Shown here: piece by piece, positions 43,189 through 52,104 of the stretch
Layout of the letters: every line of letters begins with the position of its first letter
Numbering within the stretch: the first letter of the stretch is position 1
Assembly: GCA_018712915.1 (NCBI GenBank)
Contig: DVGC01000001.1
Location: forward strand, 103,264 to 167,263
Source of the DNA: Candidatus Copromonas faecavium (nom. illeg.)
GTDB taxonomy: Bacteria; Bacillota; Clostridia; Lachnospirales; Lachnospiraceae
Direction: 5' to 3'
DNA length: 64,000 nt
The notes under the pieces: generated by a model
What the model was told of the DNA's origin: nothing
The model's database searches: none
Seen by the model: only the letters and a program-made list of their open reading frames with translations
Translations under genes and position numbers: made by a program

Positions 43189-44937
43189 CTAATTTTCCGG
43201 AATCAGCATGGTGACCATGTGAGCGCTCTCAGTCATGGTCCGTCCCGTATCCATGCTGGTTTTCTGAAGATACCAGTGTGCCTCCGGCTCTGTCAGGTGA
43301 TTCCGTTTCATCAGGAGCTTCTTCGCCCTGCGGATCACGCCCTGCTCCTCGGCGCTTTCCACAAAGCCGGCAAACAGCGGATGGGCGTGGTTGGGCCTGG
43401 ATTTGAACTCCGGATGAGCCTGGGTTCCGATAAAGAAGGGGTGATCGGAGAGCTCAATCATCTCCACAATCCTTCCGTCAGGCGAAAGTCCGGAAAGGAC
43501 CATCCCGTGGGAGGTAAAGTCCTCCCGGTAGGCATTGTTAACCTCAAAACGGTGTCTGTGACGCTCATGAATCTCCTCCATGCCGTAAAGCTTAAAGGCT
43601 CTGGATTTTTTATCCAGCACACAGGGATAGCTTCCCAGCCGCAGTGTTCCTCCGATGTCCTCAATACCGTTCTGCTCCGGCATCAGATCCACCACCGGAT
43701 GGGCAGTTTCCGGATTCAGCTCCGAACTGTTGGCATCCTCATAGCCCAGCACACTGCGGGCAAACTCCACCATGGCCATCTGCATTCCCAGGCAGATCCC
43801 CAAAAAAGGAACCTTGTTTACCCTGGCATAGCCGGCCGCCAGCGCCATTCCCTCGGTGCCGCGGCAGCCAAAGCCTCCCGGAATCAGGATCCCGTCTGCT
43901 GCCGATAAAACCTCGTCCACATTGGCCTCCGTCAGCTGTTCGGAATCCACCCACTGGATATTCACCTTGGTGCGGTTCGCGATGCCTCCGTGCTTTAAAG
44001 CCTCCATCACGCTTAAATACGCATCATGAAGCTGAATATACTTGCCCACCAAAGCAATGGTAATCTCGCTCTGAGGATTCTTTAAGGCGTCCACCATATG
44101 CCGCCAGTCCGTAAGCCTGGGCTCGGGACATGGAAGATTCAGACAGCCGCAGACCACCTGGGCCAGCCTCTCCCGCTCCATCATCAGCGGCGCTTCATAA
44201 AGGTATTCCACATCCAGGTTCTGAAGCACGTTTCCCTCCGGCACGTTGCAGAACAGGCCAATCTTGGCCCGGATTTCATCCTCCAGCGGGACCTCGGTCC
44301 GGCACACGATGATATCGGGAGAAATTCCCATTCCCTGAAGGGATTTGACGCTCTGCTGGGTGGGCTTTGTCTTGACCTCTCCGGAAGCCTTCAGGTAGGG
44401 AACCAAGGTCACATGGATCAGCACCGAATTACCCGGTCCCTGTTCCTGGCGGAACTGACGGATGGCCTCTAAAAACGGCTGGCTCTCGATGTCTCCCACA
44501 GTTCCTCCCACCTCGATAATCGCAATCCGGTTTTCATCCGGCGTCTTTGCCCGGTAAAATCTGGATTTAATTTCATTGGTAATATGGGGAATCACCTGAA
44601 CCGTACCGCCGCCAAAATCCCCGTGGCGCTCCTTCTGAAGCACCGTCCAGTAAATCTTTCCCGTGGTCACATTGGAATTTCGATCCAGGTTTTCGTCGAT
44701 GAACCGCTCATAATGTCCCAGATCCAGATCGGTTTCTGTCCCGTCATCGGTGACAAACACCTCGCCGTGCTGAATCGGGTTCATGGTTCCCGGATCGATA
44801 TTGATATAGGGATCAAATTTCTGCATTGTGACCTGATAGCCTCTCGCCTTCAGCAGCCGGCCAAGAGAAGCCGCCGTAATTCCTTTTCCCAGTCCGGATA
44901 CGACGCCTCCTGTCACAAACACGTACTTTACTGCCAT
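43189..44937 (-). CDS. pyrG: CTP synthase with C-terminal ANTAR RNA-binding domain
   Basis: This 582-aa protein has the full CTP synthase: the amidoligase domain ([32 protein letters not shown]) and the class I glutaminase with nucleophile GICLGMQ and AHPEF. The enzyme turns UTP and glutamine into CTP. After the normal end, residues 533-582 add [20 protein letters not shown] followed by [19 protein letters not shown]. That is a textbook ANTAR pattern (A-K-x-x-L-M...T-E-x-E-A-H...S-M-D), the antiterminator RNA-binding domain of NasR and EutV. I know of no described fusion of this kind. Its own leader holds a terminator-like hairpin, and divergent glnA has one too. Confidence 0.95.
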   Translation of the reverse strand: MAVKYVFVTGGVVSGLGKGITAASLGRLLKARGYQVTMQKFDPYINIDPGTMNPIQHGEVFVTDDGTETDLDLGHYERFIDENLDRNSNVTTGKIYWTVLQKERHGDFGGGTVQVIPHITNEIKSRFYRAKTPDENRIAIIEVGGTVGDIESQPFLEAIRQFRQEQGPGNSVLIHVTLVPYLKASGEVKTKPTQQSVKSLQGMGISPDIIVCRTEVPLEDEIRAKIGLFCNVPEGNVLQNLDVEYLYEAPLMMERERLAQVVCGCLNLPCPEPRLTDWRHMVDALKNPQSEITIALVGKYIQLHDAYLSVMEALKHGGIANRTKVNIQWVDSEQLTEANVDEVLSAADGILIPGGFGCRGTEGMALAAGYARVNKVPFLGICLGMQMAMVEFARSVLGYEDANSSELNPETAHPVVDLMPEQNGIEDIGGTLRLGSYPCVLDKKSRAFKLYGMEEIHERHRHRFEVNNAYREDFTSHGMVLSGLSPDGRIVEMIELSDHPFFIGTQAHPEFKSRPNHAHPLFAGFVESAEEQGVIRRAKKLLMKRNHLTEPEAHWYLQKTSMDTGRTMTESAHMVTMLIPEN

Positions 44938-44970
44938 ACCTTACCTCCTGCATTCTGCGGTTTGGAAAAG

Positions 44971-45007
44971 AAAAAGGGGTGACAGAATCCCAAAGACTCC
45001 GACACCC
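44971..45007 (-). terminator. Terminator-like hairpin in the pyrG leader (candidate attenuator)
   Basis: On the minus strand GGGTG-TCGGAGT...ATTCTG-T-CACCC forms a stem with wobble pairs, followed by CTTTTTCTTTT. It lies 34 bp before the pyrG start and downstream of its promoter. An upstream AACCGG...CCGGTT hairpin could be a companion element. I did not find the paired A1/G4 hexaloops of known ANTAR targets. Confidence 0.55.
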
Positions 45008-45125
45008 TTGTCTCATATCCTCATTCCATTTTCTATTTTCTCCAGAGAAACCGGAATCATACCGTCTCCCGGTTATTTGTCTTTCAGAAAGCAGTCTGCT
45101 CCCCAAAATCCAAAAATATGGAACT

Positions 45126-45154
45126 ACTATATTCCTTTTTTTCTCATTTGTAAA
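45126..45154 (-). promoter_or_regulatory. Promoter of pyrG
   Basis: On the minus strand TTTACA, 17 bp, TATAGT, giving a leader of about 180 nt. The stretch between this and the glnA promoter is T/A-rich, includes the palindrome AGAAAAATATTTTTCT, and holds no gene. Confidence 0.65.
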
Positions 45155-45228
45155 CCTTTTTTTGAAAGAAAAATATTTTTCTTTTTTCTTTTTTTGAAGA
45201 GAAGTACTCCAGCCTCTGAAAAAAGTGC

Positions 45229-45256
45229 TTGACAAATGCCGGGAAATATGTATACT
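45229..45256 (+). promoter_or_regulatory. Promoter of glnA
   Basis: TTGACA, a 16-bp spacer and TATACT, about 120 bp upstream of the start codon. Confidence 0.8.
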
Positions 45257-45273
45257 AAGCCTCATTAGAGCAA

Positions 45274-45307
45274 GGGCGCTGCGTTTCAGGACGCAAGCGC
45301 CCTTTTT
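45274..45307 (+). terminator. Intrinsic terminator in the glnA leader
   Basis: GGGCGC-TGCGT-TTCAGG-ACGCA-A-GCGCCC followed by TTTTT, with a six-base loop and one bulged A. It begins only about 10 nt after the predicted transcription start and 68 bp before the glnA ATG, so glnA expression must depend on read-through or antitermination. Confidence 0.8.
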
Positions 45308-45374
45308 CATTTCAGGAACGGCCGTTTTTTCTGATTCCCGGCCCCTGAAGCAATATGAGGAAGGAGAATGATCT

Positions 45375-47474
45375 ATGAGCAAAAACATCCCGGAACTGTA
45401 CGGAAGCCTGGTATTCAGCGATTCCGAAATGAAGAGCCGCCTGCCAAAAGACATTTACAGGGCCCTGGCCAAAACCATTCATAACGGCACCCATCTCGAA
45501 CTGGATGTTGCCAACGCGGTAGCGGTAGCCATGAAGGAGTGGGCCCTGGAACATGGAGCCACCCACTTTACTCACTGGTTCCAGCCCCTGACCGGCATCA
45601 CTGCTGAAAAGCACGACAGCTTTCTTTCTCCCACCGGAGGCGGCGAAGCCATCATGGAATTCTCCGGAAAAGAACTGATCAAAGGTGAACCTGACGCCTC
45701 CAGCTTCCCCTCCGGCGGTCTTCGCGCCACTTTCGAGGCCCGCGGCTATACGGCCTGGGACCCCACCTCTTTCGCATTCATCAAAGGACACACGCTCTGC
45801 ATTCCCACTGCCTTCTGTTCTTACAGCGGGGAAGCACTCGACAAAAAGACCCCCCTGCTGCGTTCCATGGAAGCCATAAGCAAAGAAGCCGTCCGGCTGC
45901 TCCATATTCTCGGCAACACGGAGGTCCGCCGGGTTCTGTCCACCGTAGGCGCTGAGCAGGAATATTTTCTCATCGATAAAAGTCTGTATCAGCAGAGAAA
46001 GGATCTGATTTTCTGCAGCCGAACTCTGTTCGGAGCCGCGGCCCCCAAAGGCCAGGAGATGGATGACCACTATTTCGGCACCATCCGTCCCAGAGTAGAG
46101 GCCTTCATGGAAGACTTAAACAAGGCCCTCTGGGAGCTTGGCATCCCCGCAAAAACCGAACACAATGAGGTGGCCCCGTCCCAGCATGAGCTGGCTCCCA
46201 CCTTTGAAACTGTCAACGTGGCCGTCGACCACAATCAACTGGTGATGGAAATGATGAAGCGCATCGCCGATCAGCATGACCTTGCCTGCCTGCTCCATGA
46301 AAAACCGTTTGAGGGCATCAACGGAAGCGGCAAACACGACAACTGGTCTCTTTCCACCGATACGGGAATCAACCTTCTGGACCCGGGAAAAACGCCGGCT
46401 GAAAACACTCAGTTTCTCCTGTTTCTGGCTGCCGTCATCAAAGCCGTTGATGAATATGCGGATCTTCTGAGAGTTTCTGTGGCCACCGCAGGCAACGATC
46501 ACCGGCTGGGCGCCAACGAAGCCCCTCCTGCCGTCGTTTCCATGTTCCTCGGGGATGAGCTGGGAGCCATCGTAGAGGCCATCAAATCCGACACCTATTT
46601 TTCCGGCTCCGGCACTGTGGAAATGACCATGGGACCCAAAGTTCTGCCTCATTTTATCAAGGACAACACGGACCGCAACCGGACCTCGCCCTTTGCCTTC
46701 ACCGGCAACAAATTCGAGTTCCGTATGCCCGGCTCCTCCCTGTCCTTATCCGGTCCCAACACGGTTCTTAACACGGCGGTGGCAGAGGCTCTCAGTCAGT
46801 TTTCCGATATTCTGGAAAAAGTGCCTTCTGAAGGCCTTCCGGACGCCGTCCACACCCTTTTGCGGGACTCCTTCCGAACCCACGAGCGAATCATTTTCAA
46901 CGGAAACGGATATACGGAAGAGTGGCTTGAGGAAGCAAAACAGCGGGAGCTTCCCAATTTAAAATCCACCCCCGATGCCCTGCCTCATATGATCTCCGAT
47001 AAGAATATCTGTCTGATGACAAAACACAGCGTACTGACAAAAGAGGAGATTTTTGCCCGTTATGAAATTGCTCTTGAAAATTACGTAAAGACGCTTCACA
47101 TCGAATCAAAGACGCTGATTGAAATGGTGCAGAAGGATTTCCTGCCCTCCTCCATCTCCTACGCAGGCGAACTGGCCTTTACAGGAGCAAAGAAACGGCA
47201 GCTTTCCGATTCTATTTCCACCAGAACGGAGGAGATGCTGGCCGCAAAGCTTTCTCTTCTTAACGACAGAATCTCCGGCGGACTGGAACAGCTAAAGGAG
47301 GATACAGCCGCTGCGGAGCGGCTGGAAGGCTATCTGGAGGCAGCCAGATATTATCAGGAAACCATTCTGCCGGAAATCGAAGCGCTCAGGCTTCTGCTAA
47401 ACGAGGCAGAGGAACTGATTCCTGATGACTGTCTGCCCTATCCAACCTACAGCAGACTGCTGTTCTCGGTATAA
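45375..47474 (+). CDS. glnA: Glutamine synthetase, type III (GlnN)
   Basis: This 699-aa enzyme is the long GSIII form. Motifs include [39 protein letters not shown] and the [16 protein letters not shown] segment, with [16 protein letters not shown] later. It makes glutamine from glutamate, ammonia and ATP. Start is backed by GGAAGGAG. It is divergent from pyrG, which uses glutamine, and its leader contains an intrinsic terminator immediately after the promoter. The terminator suggests control by antitermination, as is known for nitrogen genes that use ANTAR proteins. A good terminator follows. Confidence 0.97.
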   Translation: MSKNIPELYGSLVFSDSEMKSRLPKDIYRALAKTIHNGTHLELDVANAVAVAMKEWALEHGATHFTHWFQPLTGITAEKHDSFLSPTGGGEAIMEFSGKELIKGEPDASSFPSGGLRATFEARGYTAWDPTSFAFIKGHTLCIPTAFCSYSGEALDKKTPLLRSMEAISKEAVRLLHILGNTEVRRVLSTVGAEQEYFLIDKSLYQQRKDLIFCSRTLFGAAAPKGQEMDDHYFGTIRPRVEAFMEDLNKALWELGIPAKTEHNEVAPSQHELAPTFETVNVAVDHNQLVMEMMKRIADQHDLACLLHEKPFEGINGSGKHDNWSLSTDTGINLLDPGKTPAENTQFLLFLAAVIKAVDEYADLLRVSVATAGNDHRLGANEAPPAVVSMFLGDELGAIVEAIKSDTYFSGSGTVEMTMGPKVLPHFIKDNTDRNRTSPFAFTGNKFEFRMPGSSLSLSGPNTVLNTAVAEALSQFSDILEKVPSEGLPDAVHTLLRDSFRTHERIIFNGNGYTEEWLEEAKQRELPNLKSTPDALPHMISDKNICLMTKHSVLTKEEIFARYEIALENYVKTLHIESKTLIEMVQKDFLPSSISYAGELAFTGAKKRQLSDSISTRTEEMLAAKLSLLNDRISGGLEQLKEDTAAAERLEGYLEAARYYQETILPEIEALRLLLNEAEELIPDDCLPYPTYSRLLFSV

Positions 47475-47488
47475 GGCAGAAAAATTCA

Positions 47489-47530
47489 GCCGTGCCCGGA
47501 TCTTCTCCTGGCACGGCCTTTATCTTTTTT
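47489..47530 (+). terminator. Terminator of glnA
   Basis: GCCGTGCC-CGGATCTTCTCCT-GGCACGGC followed by CTTTATCTTTTTTT, 15 bp after the glnA stop and just before the convergent MATE gene. Confidence 0.85.
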
Positions 47531-47544
47531 TACAGGAAAACAGA

Positions 47545-48915
47545 TCAGGAAGCCTCCCGTTGTCCCTGGCACCGCCTGAAAATCTTCCGGAGCATGAAAA
47601 CGGCTGCAATGCCAAGAATCAGTTCTGCCGTAGGCTGGGCAAAGACCAGACCATACAGGGGGAACAGGCGGTTGTAAATAATCAGGGCAGGGATTTCCAG
47701 AACAATTTTTCTCATAATCGCAAAAATCAGTGCATTCCTTCCCAGTCCAAGCGCCTGGAAAACGCCGACGGTGATGAAATCCAGACAAAGAAGAGGGATT
47801 CCCAGACAGAAGCCCCGCAGGAATCTGGTGCCATAGCTGATAATGGATTCATTTTCCATAAACGCGCGAATCAGCAGCTCCGCTCCTCCATAGTAACCCG
47901 CCGCCACCAAAATCAGAAGCGGCAGCAGTATTTTAAGGGCAAAGAGAATGGTTTTCTTCATTCTCTTATGCATCTGACTGGTATAGGTATAGCTGACTAA
48001 CGGCATGATCCCCTGGGAAAAGCCCATGGCCACCTGCATGGGAACCATATAAATTTTATAGGCAATTCCCATGGCTGCCACCGCATCCGCCCCGTAGGCA
48101 GATGTAAAATTGTTGAGAAGCGTCATGCCCGTCACATTTAAAAGGTTCTGAATGGAAGCAGGGACGCCGACTCCACAGACACCGACAACAATTTTTTTAT
48201 TAATCTTAAATTTCTTAGGATCAATACAGACATATGTATTCTTCCGTTTTATATAAAGGAGTACAAAGAAATAACAGCAGGCCACACAGTTGGAAATAAA
48301 TGTGGCCAGTCCTGCTCCCGCTGCGCCCATATGGAATCCCCAGGGCAGGATAAAAATCGGATCCAGAATCATATTCAGAATACAGCCGCTCATGGTGCCT
48401 ATGCTGGCATGAAGCGCGGAGCCTTCCGAACGGAACATATAGGCCATGACTACGTTTAAGATTGCCGGCATGGCTCCGCAGGAAACCGTCCAGAACATAT
48501 AACCATAGGTAGCGTCCCTGGTGGTATCATCGGCTCCCAGAAGACTCATAAGCGGACCGGAAAACACCGTACAGAAAATTGAAATTACAAGTCCGCCCAA
48601 AAGGGAACAGTAAAAGCCAAACGCCGAGCTCCGTGAAACCGTCTCATAGTCCTTTAGCCCCAGAGAACGGCTCATCATGCTGGAAGTTCCCACGCCAAAC
48701 AGGTTATTGACCGCATTAAAAGCCAGAAGAACCGGGGCCGCCAGCGAAACGCCGGCATTCTGAACCGGATCATTCAGCATTCCCACGAAAAACGTATCCG
48801 CCAGGTTATAGATCACCATAACCAGAGAGCTCAGCACCGTGGGAATTGCCAGTTTCGCAACCGCATTGGGAACCGGCGTCCGTTCAAACAGCTGGATTTT
48901 ATCTTTGTTATCCAT
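47545..48915 (-). CDS. MATE family efflux transporter
   Basis: This 456-aa, 12-TM protein has MATE features: VMVIYNLADTFFVGMLNDPVQNAG in the first half, FGVGTSSMMSRSLG, and MPLVSYTYTSQMHKRM in the second half. The sequence resembles the NorM/DinF-like subgroup common in gut clostridia. The substrate is unknown. It is the first gene of its own minus-strand unit, separated from the two-component operon upstream by 74 bp with no clear terminator, so read-through is possible. Confidence 0.93.
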   Translation of the reverse strand: MDNKDKIQLFERTPVPNAVAKLAIPTVLSSLVMVIYNLADTFFVGMLNDPVQNAGVSLAAPVLLAFNAVNNLFGVGTSSMMSRSLGLKDYETVSRSSAFGFYCSLLGGLVISIFCTVFSGPLMSLLGADDTTRDATYGYMFWTVSCGAMPAILNVVMAYMFRSEGSALHASIGTMSGCILNMILDPIFILPWGFHMGAAGAGLATFISNCVACCYFFVLLYIKRKNTYVCIDPKKFKINKKIVVGVCGVGVPASIQNLLNVTGMTLLNNFTSAYGADAVAAMGIAYKIYMVPMQVAMGFSQGIMPLVSYTYTSQMHKRMKKTILFALKILLPLLILVAAGYYGGAELLIRAFMENESIISYGTRFLRGFCLGIPLLCLDFITVGVFQALGLGRNALIFAIMRKIVLEIPALIIYNRLFPLYGLVFAQPTAELILGIAAVFMLRKIFRRCQGQREAS

Positions 48916-48989
48916 AATTTCACCTCACCGTTTATCATATCATGAAAGCAGGCGGGTGACAAGATATGGGACGGCGAAATAATGGTTTG

Positions 48990-50210
48990 CTAAATGGTTT
49001 TTAGCTTCAGATAAAAACAGTTTTTCCCGTTTTCACAGGACAGGCCAAAACCGGCCCTGTGTTCTTTCGCGATCTCCTTTGCGATGGAAAGGCCCAGACC
49101 GCATCCAAAACCGGAGGAATGGGACGTATCTCCCCGGTAAAACCGTTCAAAAATCGCATTCCTCTGCTCTTTCGGGATCAGGGGGCCTCCGCTCTCCACC
49201 CACAGGCAAAGCCCATGGCGCCCCAGTGTCTTTAACGATACCCGGGTGTCCGACCTGGGCGCAGAATACTTTACCGCATTGTCCAGAAGAATCTGCATCA
49301 GCTTTTTTAATTCTTCCCGGTTTCCCCTGACACGGGCCCCAGACGGCAGATCCTCGTAGGACAAAACCCGCCCAGCCTGGTAAAACACCGGCTCAAAGGT
49401 TAAAAGCACCTCCATCAAAAGCTCATCAAATTCAAAAACCGTCCAGTCTTTTTTCTTTCCGGTTCTGGCATCGCTTCTTGCCAGAGTCAGCAGGCTTTCC
49501 ACCAGTTTTCTCATCTCCTGGCATTCCTGTTTCATATTGGTCAGCCATTTGTCCATCTCCTCTGTCTGCCCCAGAAGACGGCCGGAAAGCAGCTCCGCAT
49601 TGGCCGCAATGATGGTCAGCGGCGTTTTCAGCTCATGGGAGGCATTGGCCACAAACTCCTTCTGGGAAACCATGGCCTTTTCCAGCGGCCGGACAGCCCA
49701 GCCTGCAAAGCACCAGGACAGGCCCAGAAATAAAAGCCAGATGCCGCCGCAGACCAGGGCCCCGTACTGCAGAATGCTCTCAAGCACAGATTCCCCATAG
49801 GATGTATCTGCAAATGCAAGGAACATTCCCTCCGGCCGGTCGGCCCGCAGGTATTTCAGATTATACTGAGGCAAAAATCCTGTTTCCTCAACCCCGCCCA
49901 TGCCCAAAAGCGCAACCTCATTCAAAAAATCCTGATCCGGAAAGGAGTTATAATTCCCTTCCTGCAGAATAACGGCTCCTTCAGAGGTAATCACCACAGA
50001 GAAATGCGGGACGCGGACCCTGGATGCCCCGTCAAAAATCAGCAGGCTTTCCCCGCCGTCTGCCAGCCGGTTTAAAACCTGATCCGTCTCCCGGAAGCCT
50101 CTGTTTTTTACCACTGCCGCAGACGCAAAAAAGGTGACGCCGATAACCGCCGTCACAATGAGCATGTTATAAAACATAAATTTCAATTTCAGCCACACAA
50201 TCTCTTTCAT
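48990..50210 (-). CDS. Membrane sensor histidine kinase
   Basis: This 406-aa kinase has two N-terminal TM helices (about 12-32 and 150-175) flanking a roughly 110-residue extracellular domain. A HisKA box follows (FVANASHELKTPLTII, phospho-His), then an HATPase with N box ILLDNAVKYSAP and GLGLSIAKEI. Its ATG overlaps the stop of the response regulator gene by 4 bp, so the pair is translationally coupled. It lies at the 3' end of the NEW3/ABC transporter run and probably controls it, perhaps in response to an envelope-active compound. Confidence 0.93.
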   Translation of the reverse strand: MKEIVWLKLKFMFYNMLIVTAVIGVTFFASAAVVKNRGFRETDQVLNRLADGGESLLIFDGASRVRVPHFSVVITSEGAVILQEGNYNSFPDQDFLNEVALLGMGGVEETGFLPQYNLKYLRADRPEGMFLAFADTSYGESVLESILQYGALVCGGIWLLFLGLSWCFAGWAVRPLEKAMVSQKEFVANASHELKTPLTIIAANAELLSGRLLGQTEEMDKWLTNMKQECQEMRKLVESLLTLARSDARTGKKKDWTVFEFDELLMEVLLTFEPVFYQAGRVLSYEDLPSGARVRGNREELKKLMQILLDNAVKYSAPRSDTRVSLKTLGRHGLCLWVESGGPLIPKEQRNAIFERFYRGDTSHSSGFGCGLGLSIAKEIAKEHRAGFGLSCENGKNCFYLKLKTI

Positions 50211-50890
50211 GCCCCGTCCTCCTTCTCCGTCAGCCGGTATCCCAAGCCGCGGATAGTCACAATCCAGACATGAACCTTTAAGAAAAGCAGTTTCTTTCTT
50301 AAAAAGGAAATATACGTCTCCACATTGTTCTCTACCGCATCCGATCCCTCTCCCCAGACCTTTAAAAGGAGCGTCTCCTTGGAAATAACCAGGCCCCGGT
50401 TAGCCATCAGGATCCGCATAATATCATACTCCTTCCGCCCCAGCTGAATCTGTTTTTCCGGGCCGGAAAGAGTATAATTTTTCCGATCCAGAGTCAGGTC
50501 CCCGACGGTTACGGCATCCGGAATCAGTTCTCCCTGACGCCTTACCAGAGTTTTCATCACAGCCAGAAGCTCCTCCGCTTCAAATGGTTTGGTCAGATAA
50601 TAATCGGCCCCGGCATCCAGTCCGCGAACCTTATCCTCCACTTCACTCCTGGCGGTCAAAAGGAGAACCGGTGTCTGAATCCCTTTGCTCCTGGCCTCCG
50701 CCAGAACAGAGAATCCGTCCTTCCCCGGCAGCATCAGATCCAGAATTACCGCATCGTAAGCGCCTGTTTCCATCTGGCAGGCTCCCGAAATTCCGTCGGT
50801 GCAGATATCCGCGTCATACCAGATTTGTTTTAAAATATCCTGGAGAGACTGTGCAAGCCTCTCATTATCCTCAATAATCAGCACTCTCAT
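50207..50890 (-). CDS. OmpR/PhoB-family response regulator
   Basis: This 227-aa regulator has a receiver domain (IIEDNERLAQS, phospho-Asp in VILDLMLPGKDG, LLTARS, Lys in YLTKPFEAEE) and a C-terminal winged helix ending TIRGLGYRLTEK. The start at 50890 (MRVLIIEDN) is preferred to the ORF-track start 19 codons upstream, which adds residues outside the domain. It is followed by its kinase with a 4-bp overlap and lies about 170 bp downstream of the ABC permease gene on the same strand. Confidence 0.93.
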   Translation of the reverse strand: MRVLIIEDNERLAQSLQDILKQIWYDADICTDGISGACQMETGAYDAVILDLMLPGKDGFSVLAEARSKGIQTPVLLLTARSEVEDKVRGLDAGADYYLTKPFEAEELLAVMKTLVRRQGELIPDAVTVGDLTLDRKNYTLSGPEKQIQLGRKEYDIMRILMANRGLVISKETLLLKVWGEGSDAVENNVETYISFLRKKLLFLKVHVWIVTIRGLGYRLTEKEDGA

Positions 50891-51057
50891 AGATGCTATT
50901 TTCCCTCTTTTCTCCGGCAAAATCAAGAGGCCGACATGGAATTTCATAGAAAAGACACAAACACTCCCTGACTCCAGACACCAATGCCCGGCCGCGTCTG
51001 CCGACGCGGGCCAGGCATGCCTTTTTCTCTCAAATGTCCGCGCCTTCCGTTCTTTCT

Positions 51058-52104
51058 TTACCGGCTGCGGATTTCCCTTCTCATGAACACGATATAGGAA
51101 ATGGCGAAAATCGCCGCGGTTACCGCCAGAAGAGCGACCAGATGGGGCCAGACAAGAAGCAGGCTCTGTCCCAGAGACAGATATCCCGTAATCGCTCCGG
51201 AAAGCTGCTGAGGCAGAATTGCATTGGTGGTGCGGACAGTCGGACTCATAATCGTGGATACGGCTTCGCTGTAAAGGTAGTATGGGGAAAGCCGGTTTAA
51301 CCCCAGCTCCAGATTATACGCATCCAGGAGCTGCCCCCAGGTGAAAATTTCTTCTGCCGGGCTGATGACACTGACCAGAACGCTCACCACCATGCTCATA
51401 AACAGGGCAAAGAAGATCCAGCAGGCAATGCTCAGCATGGCTGATGTGGCCGTATGACGGCAAAGCACTGAAAACAGAATGGAAAGCGCCAGCCAGAAGC
51501 AGATATAAACTCCCGTAAAGAACAGGAAGAAGAAAATCCGCCCCACCTCTTCCGGCGAGGGAGGAATACCGATGACCAGAAGGCCTACGGCTCCAATCAA
51601 GAGGCCCATGGAAAAAACCATAAGGAAAATCATGGTGGCAGCCGCCAGAAATTTTCCGTTGATCACCGAATCCCGGTATACCGGCTGGGACACCAGATGA
51701 TTCATGGTTCCTTCTGTCATCTCGCTGTTGATGGCATCAAACCCCATGGTGATTCCCACAAAAGGCCCTAAAAGGGCGATAAAAGACATAAAAGAAGGAA
51801 TGCTTCCGCTGCTTAAGGTAAACAGCTGAAGGAACAGGTAATCCGCCTGCACTCCGGAAACGGAATCCTCAATCAGCGTAGACACTGAACCGTAAATGCT
51901 GGCAAAGCTGGTAATGAGGATCAGACAAAGGACGATGAGAAACCGCCTGCTGTGAATATGATCCGCCATCTCCTTACGGTAAATGGCCAAAAGGCCGTTC
52001 AGACTAATCGTTCTTTCGGTTTCGGAACGCTGTAATCTTTCCTTTTCCTCTGTTTTCTCCGGCCTCACCATCGGCTTTTTCAAAATATCTGCGGTAAATT
52101 TCAT
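51058..52104 (-). CDS. ABC-2 type transporter permease
   Basis: This 348-aa protein has six predicted TM helices, starting with RRFLIVLCLILITSFAS. Its extracytoplasmic loop follows the first helix, and the ABC-2 pattern GPFVGITMGFDAINSEMTEGTMNHLVSQPVYR marks the conserved cytoplasmic loop. The ATG at 52104 has AGGAGG eight bases upstream, yet lies 101 bp inside the ATPase gene in another frame, so the two genes overlap unusually far. Function: membrane part of an exporter or membrane-remodelling ABC complex with the ATPase and NEW3 protein. Substrate unknown. Confidence 0.9.
   Translation of the reverse strand: MKFTADILKKPMVRPEKTEEKERLQRSETERTISLNGLLAIYRKEMADHIHSRRFLIVLCLILITSFASIYGSVSTLIEDSVSGVQADYLFLQLFTLSSGSIPSFMSFIALLGPFVGITMGFDAINSEMTEGTMNHLVSQPVYRDSVINGKFLAAATMIFLMVFSMGLLIGAVGLLVIGIPPSPEEVGRIFFFLFFTGVYICFWLALSILFSVLCRHTATSAMLSIACWIFFALFMSMVVSVLVSVISPAEEIFTWGQLLDAYNLELGLNRLSPYYLYSEAVSTIMSPTVRTTNAILPQQLSGAITGYLSLGQSLLLVWPHLVALLAVTAAIFAISYIVFMRREIRSR

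Noticed and set aside
44937-45310. Classical two-hairpin ANTAR target in the pyrG or glnA leaders
   Set aside because: Hairpins exist, but the paired hexaloops with A at position 1 and G at position 4 were not found. The regulatory link is therefore kept as a hypothesis only.
44813-45454. 213-aa minus-strand ORF spanning the pyrG-glnA gap
   Set aside because: It overlaps the starts of both genes and both promoters, with low-complexity Lys/Phe-rich translation from an A/T-rich spacer.
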